Source of the DNA: an uncultured Nitrospira sp.
Lineage (GTDB): Bacteria > Nitrospirota > Nitrospiria > Nitrospirales > Nitrospiraceae
Assembly: GCA_946479785.1 (NCBI GenBank)
Contig: CAMLHQ010000062.1
Location: forward strand, 1-19,317
DNA: 19,317 nucleotides
Direction of reading: 5' to 3'
Positions 6,867 through 15,063 of this stretch are shown here, piece by piece. How positions within the stretch are numbered: position 1 is the first letter of the stretch; each line of letters begins with the position of its first letter. A program made the position numbers and the translations under genes. The notes beneath the pieces are model-generated. The model was given only the letters and a program-made list of their open reading frames with translations, had not been told where the DNA came from and made no database searches.

Positions 6867-8998
6867 AGTTTCTGCCCGAATTCTTTCCACGACCAGATCT
6901 TGTTTTGATTGAGGATCGTGTTGGAAGCCACGTACAACGCCAGCATCTTCCGGTACCGATCGGCGACGGCCGGATTCGCCGATCCGACCGGCACGGCAAC
7001 TTCTTTCAAGTCCAGATCAGCTCGGCGCAGCGTGCGACTGCGCAGTGAGTACAGCAAGAGTCCGTCGCGATCGGCTAAGCCGATGAGATCGTCGTACACG
7101 CTGCTCAGAAAGGCCACGTTATCCTCTAAACAATCCGACCGCAACAGACAACTAAGATCGCGTCCCATCGAAGGACTCAGCCGCGGGGTCACGCCGTTCA
7201 GCGCAAGAATCGTCGGGAGGAGATCGACCTGGCTGGCGACAGCCGTGACGGTTCGTGGACGATAGGTGTCCGGCTCCCGCAGACTGTCATCCACCCAGAT
7301 AAATAAGGGAGACATGAAATGTCCTACCTGCTTTTCAAGGTCGGTCTGCCCGATCGTTTCATGACGGCCATGGTCGCCCAGAATAAAGACCACGGTATCC
7401 TTCAAGAGACCATCACGCTTCATGCCTTTCAGCACGCGTTCCAACTCCAGATCCACATAACGCAGCGACGCCAGAAACCCATCCGGCTCGCTCTTCAAGC
7501 TCTGGATGTCGGGATGGGTGGCGGAAGCAGGGACGGCAAACGGATGATGGGTCCCAATCGTCATCGCCGTGAGACAGAATGGACTGCCGGTGCTGCGAAG
7601 TTGCTCGACTCTGCTTCGCATCAGATCCAACAGGGCCCCATCGGGCCTGCCGGTGCTGGCCACCGCGCCGATTTCCTCGGCCTCCGGCGGAAATTGACTG
7701 CGGTCGAACAATTGATGTAGCCCGTTCCGGGACATGAATACATGCAGGCGATTAAGATCGCGGTCGTACCCGATCACCATTTCCGTTCGATAACCCCGCT
7801 CACGCAGCAGCGATGGCATACAGGCATAGTCGTGCAGATAGCGCGTCTTCATCGCGGCGGTGCCTTGCCGGGGATAGTACGAACAGAGCGTCGAGAAGAG
7901 GCCTCGCGCCGTTTGAACCCCGTTGGCAAAGAAATGTTCGAAGTAAATACTGTCGTTCCTCAATTGATCGAGAAATGGAGTGACTCGGACATTCGCGACC
8001 GTCTTGTTGAGAAACCGCCGATCCAGCCCTTCGACAAAAATCAGGAGCACATTGGCCGGATGAGAAAACCGGACACCGGACGTCGCCACTGTCTGATGCA
8101 CGAAGGGATATTCCGGATAGGGAAAGATGGCATCGGGTCCCACCACATCTTGCGTAAGTCGGACAGCCTCACTTAACGGCATCTCGTCAAAAGTCTGCGA
8201 CTGGTCCGATTTCCTTTGTGCATCCAGAACCGCGCGCAGCCCTTCACTCGCATACAGCACCGGATTCTGCGCCAGCGTGTAATAGGCTGCACTGCTAATA
8301 TCTGCGGCGCGGATCGCCTCAGGGCCCCGATGGTGGAAGCCGGTCAGCCCAGCGGCAAACCCCACCAGCAATAGCATATTGGGAGCGAGCACCGCCCCGT
8401 GGGTGAGCCGGCTCAGCCACGGCCTCACCATCCTTGTGAAACAGAACCACCAAGCCGTGATCACGATGACCTCGAAGAGCAGAAAACCCAGGACTGTGCC
8501 GGTCCACTTGCCCCGATCCTTCAGTTCGGCCCCCGTCTGCTCTGCAGCCTGAGATCCTACGGGGCCGGTTTCCTTCCATTGCGTCACCAGGTCGCCGACA
8601 TATTCGAAGAACACGAAATTCAAGCGCTGTTGGTTATATCGGTAATAGCCGATGTCTACGAGCAACAAGACGACCAACAACACTCCCATGACAGTCCCCG
8701 CCACGATAAAGACGCGACGGTATCTTGTGAATCCCTGAGCCGGCCCCCGTCGCCAGCGACCGCCTATCCACCAGAGCGTTCCCACCACCGCACTGAATAG
8801 AGTCACTCCCAGTACGGCAATGGTAGAAGTGATTAGATCCGCTCGAAACCCCGTTGCGAGCGTGTTCACGAGCAGGCCAGCTGAAGGCGCTTCAACCGCC
8901 ATGACGTCGGGGAGCAGGAACAATCGTTCTACCTGCTGAATACCCAGAAAGAGCACCCACCAAAATACGACCAGTTGTTTCGACGACCACTCAGACAA
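6863..8998 (-). CDS. LtaS-type sulfatase-fold membrane phosphotransferase
   Basis: A 711-residue protein with five predicted membrane helices (about residues 8-30, 56-80, 95-118, 167-188, 205-222) and a periplasmic alkaline-phosphatase/sulfatase-fold domain. This is the layout of lipoteichoic acid synthase and of OpgB/phosphoethanolamine transferases. Expected metal and catalytic positions are FVEGLD (E323), NGVQTARG with the candidate nucleophile T363, THHPF (H484/H485) and LGDHGRHE (D542, H543). It starts at TTG 8998, supported by GGAGG six bases upstream. In a Gram-negative LPS locus it most likely transfers a phosphoglycerol or phosphoethanolamine head group to LPS core or a periplasmic glycan. 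The exact group is not determinable. Its stop overlaps the next GT2 start. Confidence 0.88.
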   Translation of the reverse strand: MSEWSSKQLVVFWWVLFLGIQQVERLFLLPDVMAVEAPSAGLLVNTLATGFRADLITSTIAVLGVTLFSAVVGTLWWIGGRWRRGPAQGFTRYRRVFIVAGTVMGVLLVVLLLVDIGYYRYNQQRLNFVFFEYVGDLVTQWKETGPVGSQAAEQTGAELKDRGKWTGTVLGFLLFEVIVITAWWFCFTRMVRPWLSRLTHGAVLAPNMLLLVGFAAGLTGFHHRGPEAIRAADISSAAYYTLAQNPVLYASEGLRAVLDAQRKSDQSQTFDEMPLSEAVRLTQDVVGPDAIFPYPEYPFVHQTVATSGVRFSHPANVLLIFVEGLDRRFLNKTVANVRVTPFLDQLRNDSIYFEHFFANGVQTARGLFSTLCSYYPRQGTAAMKTRYLHDYACMPSLLRERGYRTEMVIGYDRDLNRLHVFMSRNGLHQLFDRSQFPPEAEEIGAVASTGRPDGALLDLMRSRVEQLRSTGSPFCLTAMTIGTHHPFAVPASATHPDIQSLKSEPDGFLASLRYVDLELERVLKGMKRDGLLKDTVVFILGDHGRHETIGQTDLEKQVGHFMSPLFIWVDDSLREPDTYRPRTVTAVASQVDLLPTILALNGVTPRLSPSMGRDLSCLLRSDCLEDNVAFLSSVYDDLIGLADRDGLLLYSLRSRTLRRADLDLKEVAVPVGSANPAVADRYRKMLALYVASNTILNQNKIWSWKEFGQKL

Positions 8999-9004
8999 GA
9001 GATT

Positions 9005-9009
9005 CCTCC
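9005..9009 (-). promoter_or_regulatory. ribosome-binding site for the TTG start at 8998
   Basis: GGAGG on the minus strand with a six-base AATCTC spacer before TTG at 8998. It overlaps the stop region of the upstream GT4 and supports the unusual TTG initiation codon of the LtaS-like gene. Confidence 0.75.
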
Positions 9010-9010
9010 A

Positions 9011-10138
9011 TCAACCGCTGTTTGCTAAATTTGGCCTTCCGCCAGCAAGTCTCTGATAGACGGCTTCCATACGATCCAACATCTTGTCGATCGAATAGGT
9101 GTCTTCGACCAATGATCTTCCTCGAACGCCCATCCGAGCACGAAGCCCGGGGTCATCGAGCAGCATCGCGATACGGCCGGCCAGAGCGTTCGCGTCCCGC
9201 GGCGGGACGACATATCCTGTTTCGCCTTCGATCACGACGTCGGGAATCGACCCGACGGTGGTCGAGACGACTGGAATCCCGATCGCCAATGCCTGCATCA
9301 ACACTTGCGGGATTGTATCTCCTTCCACCGAGGGGATGGCAAAGACATCCAACGAGCGAAACACATTTAAGAGATCCTCGCGAAACCCCAGCATCCTAAT
9401 CCGGCCGGTCAAGCCGAGCTGCTCAATGAGCCTTCGGATCGGCTGCTCCTCCGGGCCTTCGCCCACGATGATGAACGTGACGTCATCGCGCTTCGCCGCA
9501 ATGCTCCTGGCTGCTTCGATAAAATATTCATGCCCCTTATAGGTTCGTAGATAGGAAATCAGCCCGACGAGCAGATGCCCTTTCGGCAAGCCGAGTTCCT
9601 GCCGAAGATCGCGATCCGGAGCGGCTGGCCGAAAGTATTCTACATCGAGGCCGATCGGAAACGCCGCGACGCGATCGGCTACCAATCCATCCCGCTCAAT
9701 GAGTTCCCGCCTGGTCTTCTCCCCTCCCGTCACCACCACCATATCGAGCAGCCGTCGATACAAAAGATGAGTCGTCAGATTGCGGTTCAATGGAGCCGAG
9801 ATATGTCTGATCCGAATAATTTTCGGCCTCGGGCGGACCAATCGAGCGGCAATGGACCCGATCCAACTGTCGCGCGAGCTATTAACCTGGAGAATCGCAG
9901 GCCGGTGGTGATGCATGAGCGTACGCAGCCGGACAATCGCCTGTGGATATCGTGACTTTCGCATTGACAGGAGCGTCACGGGGAGTTTCCTCTCCTCCGC
10001 CATCTTGGCGATCGGACTTTCCGGTTCCAGGATCAATCGCAGATCGTGCCCGCGCTTCAGCAAGCCTTCGGCATGGAGCAGAACTGCGAGCTCCTGCCCT
10101 CCGACCGCCGTACTGGATTCCGAGATGAAAATCTTCAC
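9011..10138 (-). CDS. GT4-family glycosyltransferase
   Basis: A 375-residue GT-B enzyme starting at GTG 10138, 33 bases after the GT9–GmhB gene. The N-terminal KIFISESSTAVGGQELAVLL carries the GGxE motif. The donor domain shows VGLISYLRTYKGHEYFIEAA, FIIVGEGPEE, IRMLGFREDLLNVFRSLD and EGDTIPQVLMQALAIG. In the last, the second acidic residue of EX7E is replaced, a variant seen in some GT4 subfamilies that carry PQxLxQAxA. It is cytoplasmic, with no membrane segment. Following the heptosyltransferase gene it probably extends the inner core; the transferred sugar is unknown. No strong Shine-Dalgarno is visible. Confidence 0.88.
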   Translation of the reverse strand: MKIFISESSTAVGGQELAVLLHAEGLLKRGHDLRLILEPESPIAKMAEERKLPVTLLSMRKSRYPQAIVRLRTLMHHHRPAILQVNSSRDSWIGSIAARLVRPRPKIIRIRHISAPLNRNLTTHLLYRRLLDMVVVTGGEKTRRELIERDGLVADRVAAFPIGLDVEYFRPAAPDRDLRQELGLPKGHLLVGLISYLRTYKGHEYFIEAARSIAAKRDDVTFIIVGEGPEEQPIRRLIEQLGLTGRIRMLGFREDLLNVFRSLDVFAIPSVEGDTIPQVLMQALAIGIPVVSTTVGSIPDVVIEGETGYVVPPRDANALAGRIAMLLDDPGLRARMGVRGRSLVEDTYSIDKMLDRMEAVYQRLAGGRPNLANSG

Positions 10139-10171
10139 GAAGGTTATGCTACTGATTGGGATCGAGGTCGG

Positions 10172-11893
10172 TCATGGTTCGATGGTCGACACCGACGCAG
10201 TCCGGGAAGCCTGTGTTCCGACTGCATCCTTGAGAATCCAGTCGGCTGCCTCAGCCATCGATTGCACGATCGTATCGGGCATCGCCTGCTGAGCCCGTAA
10301 CATATTGATGGCCTGTTCGTCCACTCTGCCGGATGTCACAAGAATCGCTTTCGCGCCGACCGCCTTCGCCAACTGGACGTCGCGGGCGTGATCTCCGATG
10401 AGGTACGACCGCCGCAAGTCCACCTGCAGCTCGGACACGGCACGATCGACCATGCCTCGAGCCGGCTTGCGACAGCGACAGCCGTCATCCGGATGGTGCG
10501 GACAAAAATAGATCGCATCGAGCGCCGCATCGTCTTGTTCCAACAGACCTTCCAACCGCGCATGGATCGCTTCGAGATCCTTGAGAGTCAATATCCCTCG
10601 CCCGACGCCCGACTGATTCGTGACCACCACTAACCGGGCTCCCGCTGCTTTGAGACGTGCCAAGGCCGGCCCGACGCCAGGGAGGAGTTTCAGCTCGGAA
10701 GCAGATTTAAGATAACCGGGATCGTAATTCAATGTTCCGTCACGGTCCAGAAAGACGGTGAAGCCTTCAAGCACGTTTGTTTGGCTCATTTTGTTTGTTT
10801 GGTTTATCTGGCTCGAACCAGACAAACGAGATGAACCAAATAGACCGCTCAACCGTTCGACTGCCGCCTCGTACACCTGATCCACCGAGACACCCGTCAT
10901 GCAACGGTGATCGATCGGGCACTCGCGCAGCATGCAAGGAGCGCAATCCACCGGATGGCGGACAAGCGCATGGTTCGCGCCATAGGGTGAGGTGGTTCGC
11001 CAATCCGTTGGACCGAAGATGGCCACGACCGGAACCTGAAAGGCAGACGCGACGTGCATCGGCCCCGTGTCGTTGGTCACCAGAACGGCACAGCGTTTCA
11101 CCGTAGCCATGAGCTCGCGGATCGTCGTGGCGCCGGACAAGTTCACGGAGGGCACCGACAGATGCGCGGCAATTTCACGTCCTACCTGTTCCTCCCCCTT
11201 CGCGCCGAGAATGACCACCGTCGTCCGCCGGTCTCCGGACTCATTCAGCCGACGGCATAATCGTTCCGTCGATTCAGCAAACCGATCCGGCAGCCATCGC
11301 TTGGCTCCGCCATAGATCGAACCGGGATTAATACCGATGAGCGTATCCGTTGCGGCGATGCCGGCTTTCGCCAATCGCTCCGCCATTGACCGCTCCTCCT
11401 CGTGGGATAGGGACAATTCCGGGTGAGGCGGATCGCCGGTCAATCCCAACGGCCTGAGGAGGCTCCAATAATATTGCACCTGATGAAGAAACGCTCGACG
11501 ATCAGGCTTTGCAACCGGATCTGACAAAAACAGACTCCGGCCATCCGTAGCATACCCATAACGGCGCGGGATTCAGGCCAAATAGGCCAGCAATGCCGCT
11601 TCGAACGCATTCTGGAACAGGACGGCCAAATCGAAGCGGGCATGTCGTAACTCGCCGGCCAGTCTCCACTTCCCCGCGAGCCCTGCATGGCGTCCTTTGT
11701 CTTCATAAATCAGGACGCGGTCGATCGCCGGATGATCGGCAAACAGTTCCGCAACAACGGGCTTCACCAACAAGGTGAGCGAGGCTTGGGGAACTAATCG
11801 GCGTAATCCTCTCAATGCCGGTTCACACATCACCGCATCGCCCAGCCAGTTGGGGCCACGCACAACGATACGCTGCACCGTATCCCTACGCAC
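10172..11893 (-). CDS. heptosyltransferase (GT9) – GmhB phosphatase fusion with in-frame TGA
   Basis: One frame of 574 codons from GTG 11893 to 10172, broken only by TGA at codon 107 (11573-11575) where relatives have Gly (AYLA-stop-IPRRYGYATDGR). The first ~350 residues are a WaaF-like GT9: IVVRGPNWLGDAVMCEPALR, INPGSIYGGAKRW, and TNDTGPMHVASA at about 273-284. After a Ser/Asn/Gln/Thr-rich linker (about 353-372) comes a HAD phosphatase of the D,D-heptose 1,7-bisphosphate type: FLDRDGTLN (382-390), VVTNQSGVGRG, the zinc-site CPHHPDDGCRCRKP (464-477) and LIGDHARDVQ. GmhB makes heptose phosphate for ADP-heptose, which WaaF consumes, so the fusion is logical. An internal ATG at 10789 could also yield free GmhB of 205 residues. 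It overlaps lpxK by eight bases. It may be a nonsense mutant, a readthrough gene or a base-call error. Confidence 0.85.
10778..10846. repeat. interspersed TTTGTTTGG-type repeat (intragenic copy, encodes linker)
   Basis: TTGTTTGGTTTATCTGG at 10795-10811 matches the intergenic element at 6021-6037 at 16 of 17 bases. GTTTATCTGG at 10802-10811 is a near-perfect inverse of CCAGACAAAC at 10818-10827, with a six-base loop. Flanking GTTTGTTTGG and ACCAAATAGACC continue the same vocabulary. Here the element lies in frame and encodes the linker SSQINQTNKMSQTN joining the GT9 and GmhB domains. Confidence 0.7.
11573..11575 (-). other. in-frame TGA within the heptosyltransferase domain
   Basis: TGA (minus strand) between GCC and ATC, with the same reading frame and full GT9 similarity continuing on both sides. 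One substitution (GGA to TGA) would explain it; no indel is needed. The first possible restart is a TTG at 11527 without a recognisable ribosome-binding site, and it would lack the N-terminal Rossmann half. Confidence 0.85.
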
Positions 11894-12971
11894 GAGCTCC
11901 CTCCTGTTTGCGAGAGAGACCGTTCATAATCATATGACGCAAAGAAGCCTCTCCGGCCGTCCATTCGGTTTGAAGCCTGATAGCCCACCATCCTGTATCA
12001 GCAGGAGTCAGACAAGGCTTCAACTTGCTCGCGTCTTTTTCCGTGGTGACCACCAGTTCTGCCTTGAGATCAACCGCTCGCCTACGAACCTTGTCGACTT
12101 CTACGCTCGTATACAGGTGATGATCGGGATAGGCCACCTCGTCAACGATCTTTAGGCCAAGTTGTTCGGCCAGGCTCCTAAACGATGCGGGATGCCCGAT
12201 TCCACTCACCAGCACGGCAGTTTTCCCTTTATACCACTCTCCCTCGGATTGACCGGCATTTGCAATGAGGGACAGCAAATCTTTTGCTCGAAAGACCACC
12301 TGAGCCGTCGTCGGCAAGGGCACCACGACCGAGCGTAGCCGCCCCATCACGTGATCGATGTCCATCTTCTTTTCAGCTCTCGTCACAATAATCGCCGTCG
12401 CACGTTTCGCTGCTTCGACTGGTTCCCGCAAACGGCCGGCCGGTAACACCTGGTCCAATCCATACGTATCCGTCGCATCGACCAGCAAGAGATCGACGTC
12501 GCGATGGAGCCTCAGATGCTGGAACCCATCGTCGAGCACCACGCAGTCCAACGGGAATCGATCGAGGACCCAGCGACCCAGCTGGTATCGATCCGTCCCG
12601 ACCGCCACGACGGCTTCGGGACACTGCTGCGCGATCAGGTATGGTTCGTCCCCGGCTTCCTGAAGATTTGCAAGGATCCGTGCACCGTCCGACACTATCA
12701 GCATCGGGTCGCGGCTCGTTCGCCGATAGCCGCGGCTGAGCACCGCGACTCGCTTGCCTTCGGCGAGCAGCCACCGGGTTATATCGATGACGAGCGGCGT
12801 TTTCCCTGTTCCCCCGACGGTGAGATTGCCGATGCTGATGACCGGGACGGGAAGTCTCTGCCGCCAAAACCATCCCCGTTCATAGCCGTAGGCGCGAAGC
12901 CGGGCCGCTAGCTTGTAGGGAACCGCCGCCCAGAGCAGCCACCATGTCGGCCTATGTCCGGGAGTGAGCAC
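11886..12971 (-). CDS. lpxK: tetraacyldisaccharide 4'-kinase LpxK
   Basis: Phosphorylates the 4' position of the lipid A disaccharide on the inner membrane. The P-loop GNLTVGGTGKTP is at about residues 48-59, followed by VLSRGYRR, VGTDRYQLG and the family hallmark VVLDDGFQHLRLHRDVDLLL (about 145-164). Later come LPAGRLREP, LVSGIGHPASF and VVTTEKDASKL. The N-terminal WWLLWAAVPYKLAARLRAYG is the expected membrane-associated helix. I chose GTG 12971, seven bases after the waaA stop; the frame is open to 13070, which would overlap waaA by 92 bases. The resulting 361 residues fit the family. It overlaps the next gene by eight bases. Confidence 0.95.
   Translation of the reverse strand: MLTPGHRPTWWLLWAAVPYKLAARLRAYGYERGWFWRQRLPVPVISIGNLTVGGTGKTPLVIDITRWLLAEGKRVAVLSRGYRRTSRDPMLIVSDGARILANLQEAGDEPYLIAQQCPEAVVAVGTDRYQLGRWVLDRFPLDCVVLDDGFQHLRLHRDVDLLLVDATDTYGLDQVLPAGRLREPVEAAKRATAIIVTRAEKKMDIDHVMGRLRSVVVPLPTTAQVVFRAKDLLSLIANAGQSEGEWYKGKTAVLVSGIGHPASFRSLAEQLGLKIVDEVAYPDHHLYTSVEVDKVRRRAVDLKAELVVTTEKDASKLKPCLTPADTGWWAIRLQTEWTAGEASLRHMIMNGLSRKQEGARA
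11900..11904 (-). promoter_or_regulatory. ribosome-binding site for the heptosyltransferase GTG start
   Basis: GGAGG within an AGGAGGGA stretch, six bases (GAGCTC) upstream of GTG 11893 and inside the 3' end of lpxK. It supports translational coupling and shows that the initiation signal of the heptosyltransferase gene is intact despite its internal stop. Confidence 0.75.
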
Positions 12972-12978
12972 CGTTTCG

Positions 12979-14322
12979 TTATCGTCCTGCGATGAGAGGA
13001 AAGGACTCTTGTGAAAACGACGACAAATGATTGGGACGCGTCGAGGCCAGCACGCTGTCGATGGCTTCAATGGTCTCCCGTAAGGCTCCTTGATTCTGTC
13101 GAACGACCGATTGAGCGGCTTGTCCCATCCGTGCGCGCATCTCCGGTTGATCGAAAAGCTGCAAGAGCTGTTGCGTGAGGTCGTCCACCTGCGTCACCCG
13201 CCGGCCGCCTCCCGCCTGTACCAGGAGATCGGCAATCTCCACACAATGATCGGTATAGGGACCGAAGAGCACCGGTTTGCCCCAGAATGCGGGTTCCAGC
13301 AAATTATGTCCGCCGATTGGAATCAATGTCCCCCCGACAAATGCGACTGTCGCCTCTTGATAGACCAGCGCCAACTCACCTCGTGTATCCAGAATGACGA
13401 CCTGCGCTCCGCCTCCTTCGTTGCCGGAACTGTGATCCCACGTGCTGCGCCGTCGCACCGTCAAGCCTCGATCGCGGATCATGGCTTCGACAGCCTCCGC
13501 TCGCTCGATATGGCGTGGAGCAAGTAGCAATCGCGCCGTTGGATACCGTTTGATGATCGAGGTGTACGCTTCCACCAACATGTCTTCTTCGCGCGGATGG
13601 GTGCTGCCGGCCACGATCAGCGGAGCTTCCTCTGCAATGCCAAGGCTCGCTTTGGTGACCTTCTGCCCATTGGAGGTTGGCAGAGGCTGATCGAACTTGA
13701 TGTTGCCGGTGCGACGGACAGATTTGGGATCGGCGCCGAGCGTGATGATACGTTCGGCATCCCGATCGGACTGCATCAGACAAAGACGAAGCGAGCGCAG
13801 CATGGCTCCATAGAACGACCGGACCGGCCCCCATTGCTGGCGCGCATAAGAGCTTGACGATAATCGTCCATTCACCATGATCGTCGGAACGTCCCGATTG
13901 GACAGATACCGCAAAAGATTCGGCCACAGTTCGGTTTCAATGAAGATGTAGAGCGCAGGCCGCAATCGAGCGACCGTGCGAGACACCGACCAGGGAAAAT
14001 CGAGCGGAGCGTAGAGATGTTCAGCGATACCGGCCAGCCGCTGCTTTACCGCGTCGCGACCGGTTTCAGTCGCGGTTGAGACCACGAATCGATGGTCCGG
14101 ATGACGCCGGTGCAGTTCCTTGACCAACGGGGTAATCGCCACCACCTCTCCGAGCGAGACCGCGTGCATCCAGACGAGAGGCCTGGCATCCGGAATGATC
14201 GGAGGCGCGCTGAATCCGAACCGCTGCGGCAATCCCTGTCGACAACGTGGCTTGGCCAAGAGGATCGCAAGAATCACAGGAGAAGCGATCACCAGGAGTC
14301 CATTATATAAGAGATACCACAT
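12979..14322 (-). CDS. waaA: 3-deoxy-D-manno-octulosonic acid (Kdo) transferase WaaA
   Basis: Transfers Kdo from CMP-Kdo to lipid A precursor at the inner membrane. The 447-residue protein starts at ATG 14322 with one N-terminal membrane helix (about residues 4-22). It is followed by the RFGF motif, WMHAVSLGEVVAITPLV (about 51-67) containing the presumed catalytic Glu59, and IFIETELWPNL (about 126-136). The C-terminal half has VRRTGNIKFDQ, LIVAGSTHPREE, LLLAPRHIERA and VGGTLIPIGGHNLLEPAFWG, the signature donor-binding segment. The number of Kdo residues added (one, two or more) cannot be told from sequence. It lies 61 bases after the acyltransferase and seven bases before lpxK. Confidence 0.96.
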   Translation of the reverse strand: MWYLLYNGLLVIASPVILAILLAKPRCRQGLPQRFGFSAPPIIPDARPLVWMHAVSLGEVVAITPLVKELHRRHPDHRFVVSTATETGRDAVKQRLAGIAEHLYAPLDFPWSVSRTVARLRPALYIFIETELWPNLLRYLSNRDVPTIMVNGRLSSSSYARQQWGPVRSFYGAMLRSLRLCLMQSDRDAERIITLGADPKSVRRTGNIKFDQPLPTSNGQKVTKASLGIAEEAPLIVAGSTHPREEDMLVEAYTSIIKRYPTARLLLAPRHIERAEAVEAMIRDRGLTVRRRSTWDHSSGNEGGGAQVVILDTRGELALVYQEATVAFVGGTLIPIGGHNLLEPAFWGKPVLFGPYTDHCVEIADLLVQAGGGRRVTQVDDLTQQLLQLFDQPEMRARMGQAAQSVVRQNQGALRETIEAIDSVLASTRPNHLSSFSQESFPLIAGR

Positions 14323-14383
14323 GGTTCGTGCGTCGGGTGTGAAGCGTCAGTCGTGAGGTGAAGGCCTTCGTCTTTGAACGGTC
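14323..14383. other. 61-bp intergenic gap before waaA
   Basis: Short gap upstream of waaA. On the minus strand it contains two similar stretches beginning CTTCAC and rich in CACGA/GACGC, which may be a degenerate repeat. I see no clear ribosome-binding site, promoter or terminator. Confidence 0.35.
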
Positions 14384-15063
14384 TCAGGGGTTATGGTTCA
14401 CTGCTTTGTCAGCTTCTGCGGTCAGTCGGTTCAACAGCGCTTCCAACTCCACGCGTTTGGCTTCCAACTGTGCCTCATTCCCGTCATGCGGCACCCAAAG
14501 CGGCGGCCCCCAGAGGAAGAGGCCGCGCGACCAGGGATACGGGACCATGAACCGATCCCAACTTGCAAAGTGTTTTTTTTTGAGCAGCCGAAGGCGAGAG
14601 GAACGATCGGAAGCCTCGAGGCTCGCGCAAGCTGAATCACGCCCATTTTCGCGACTTGCGCGGGGCCTTTCGGGCCGTCCGGCGTGACGACCACATCGCG
14701 GCCGGATCGTCCGAGGCGAATCAGCTCGCGCAATGCCGCCGTACCTCCTCTGGTGCTGGACCCTCGCACCGCGTGATGCCCGAATTTGGCAATGATTCGC
14801 GCGATAATTTCTCCATCCTGGTGCTGGCTGATCAGCACGTGCGCGCCAGGCCCTCGGTAGCCGACTGGGATCATGAGTTGCTGGGCATGCCAAAAGGCCA
14901 GGATGATGTTGCGGCCATCACGGTACAGCGCATCGACATGCTCCTGCCCCTGCGATTCGATACGCATGGACCGGCCTAATCCGCGAATGATCGCGGCGCC
15001 GATCGGCGGGAATACCGACAGCTTGAGCCAGGTTTCGACCGGTTTCAGCAAGCGGCTACCCAT
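14384..15063 (-). CDS. DUF374 lysophospholipid acyltransferase-family protein, frameshifted at A9
   Basis: A DUF374/LPLAT protein placed between msbA and waaA, where a late lipid A acyltransferase would fit. ATG 15063 overlaps the msbA stop by eight bases (ATG 15072 is an alternative). Conserved blocks are ILAFWHAQQLM, LISQHQDGEIIARI, HAVRGSSTRGGTAALRELI and VVVTPDGPKGPAQVAKMG. After VPLAFGCSKK the frame breaks in a run of nine A (14573-14581). As written it continues to a stop at 14431 with a non-homologous tail of about 50 residues. The expected C-terminus, HFASWDRFMVPYPWSRG then LFLWGPPLWVP, lies in the -1 frame and ends at 14384. One extra A restores 226 residues, the family size. Cause unresolved: sequencing error, mutation, or slippage on the A run. 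Acyl specificity is unknown. Confidence 0.82.
14573..14581 (-). other. A9 homopolymer at the acyltransferase frameshift (possible slippery site)
   Basis: Nine consecutive A on the coding strand, read as TCA AAA AAA AAC in the incoming frame. The heptamer A AAA AAA fits a -1 ribosomal slippery sequence, and a run of this length is also prone to RNA polymerase slippage and to base-calling error. Any of these would join the two halves of the acyltransferase. Confidence 0.7.

Noticed and set aside
11573..11575. TGA as selenocysteine or as a reassigned glycine codon
   Set aside because: The position is not a catalytic Cys/Sec site in GT9 enzymes and I could not make out a convincing hairpin just downstream. 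TGA is used as a genuine stop by several overlapping genes here, for example at 664-666 and 6863-6865, so a genome-wide TGA=Gly code does not fit.
12972..13070. Longer N-terminus for lpxK
   Set aside because: The extra 33 codons overlap the conserved end of waaA and have no family counterpart; GTG 12971 just after the waaA stop gives the usual LpxK beginning.
14573..14581. Poly-T on the plus strand as a terminator tail
   Set aside because: No GC-rich stem precedes it and it lies within conserved coding sequence of a minus-strand gene.
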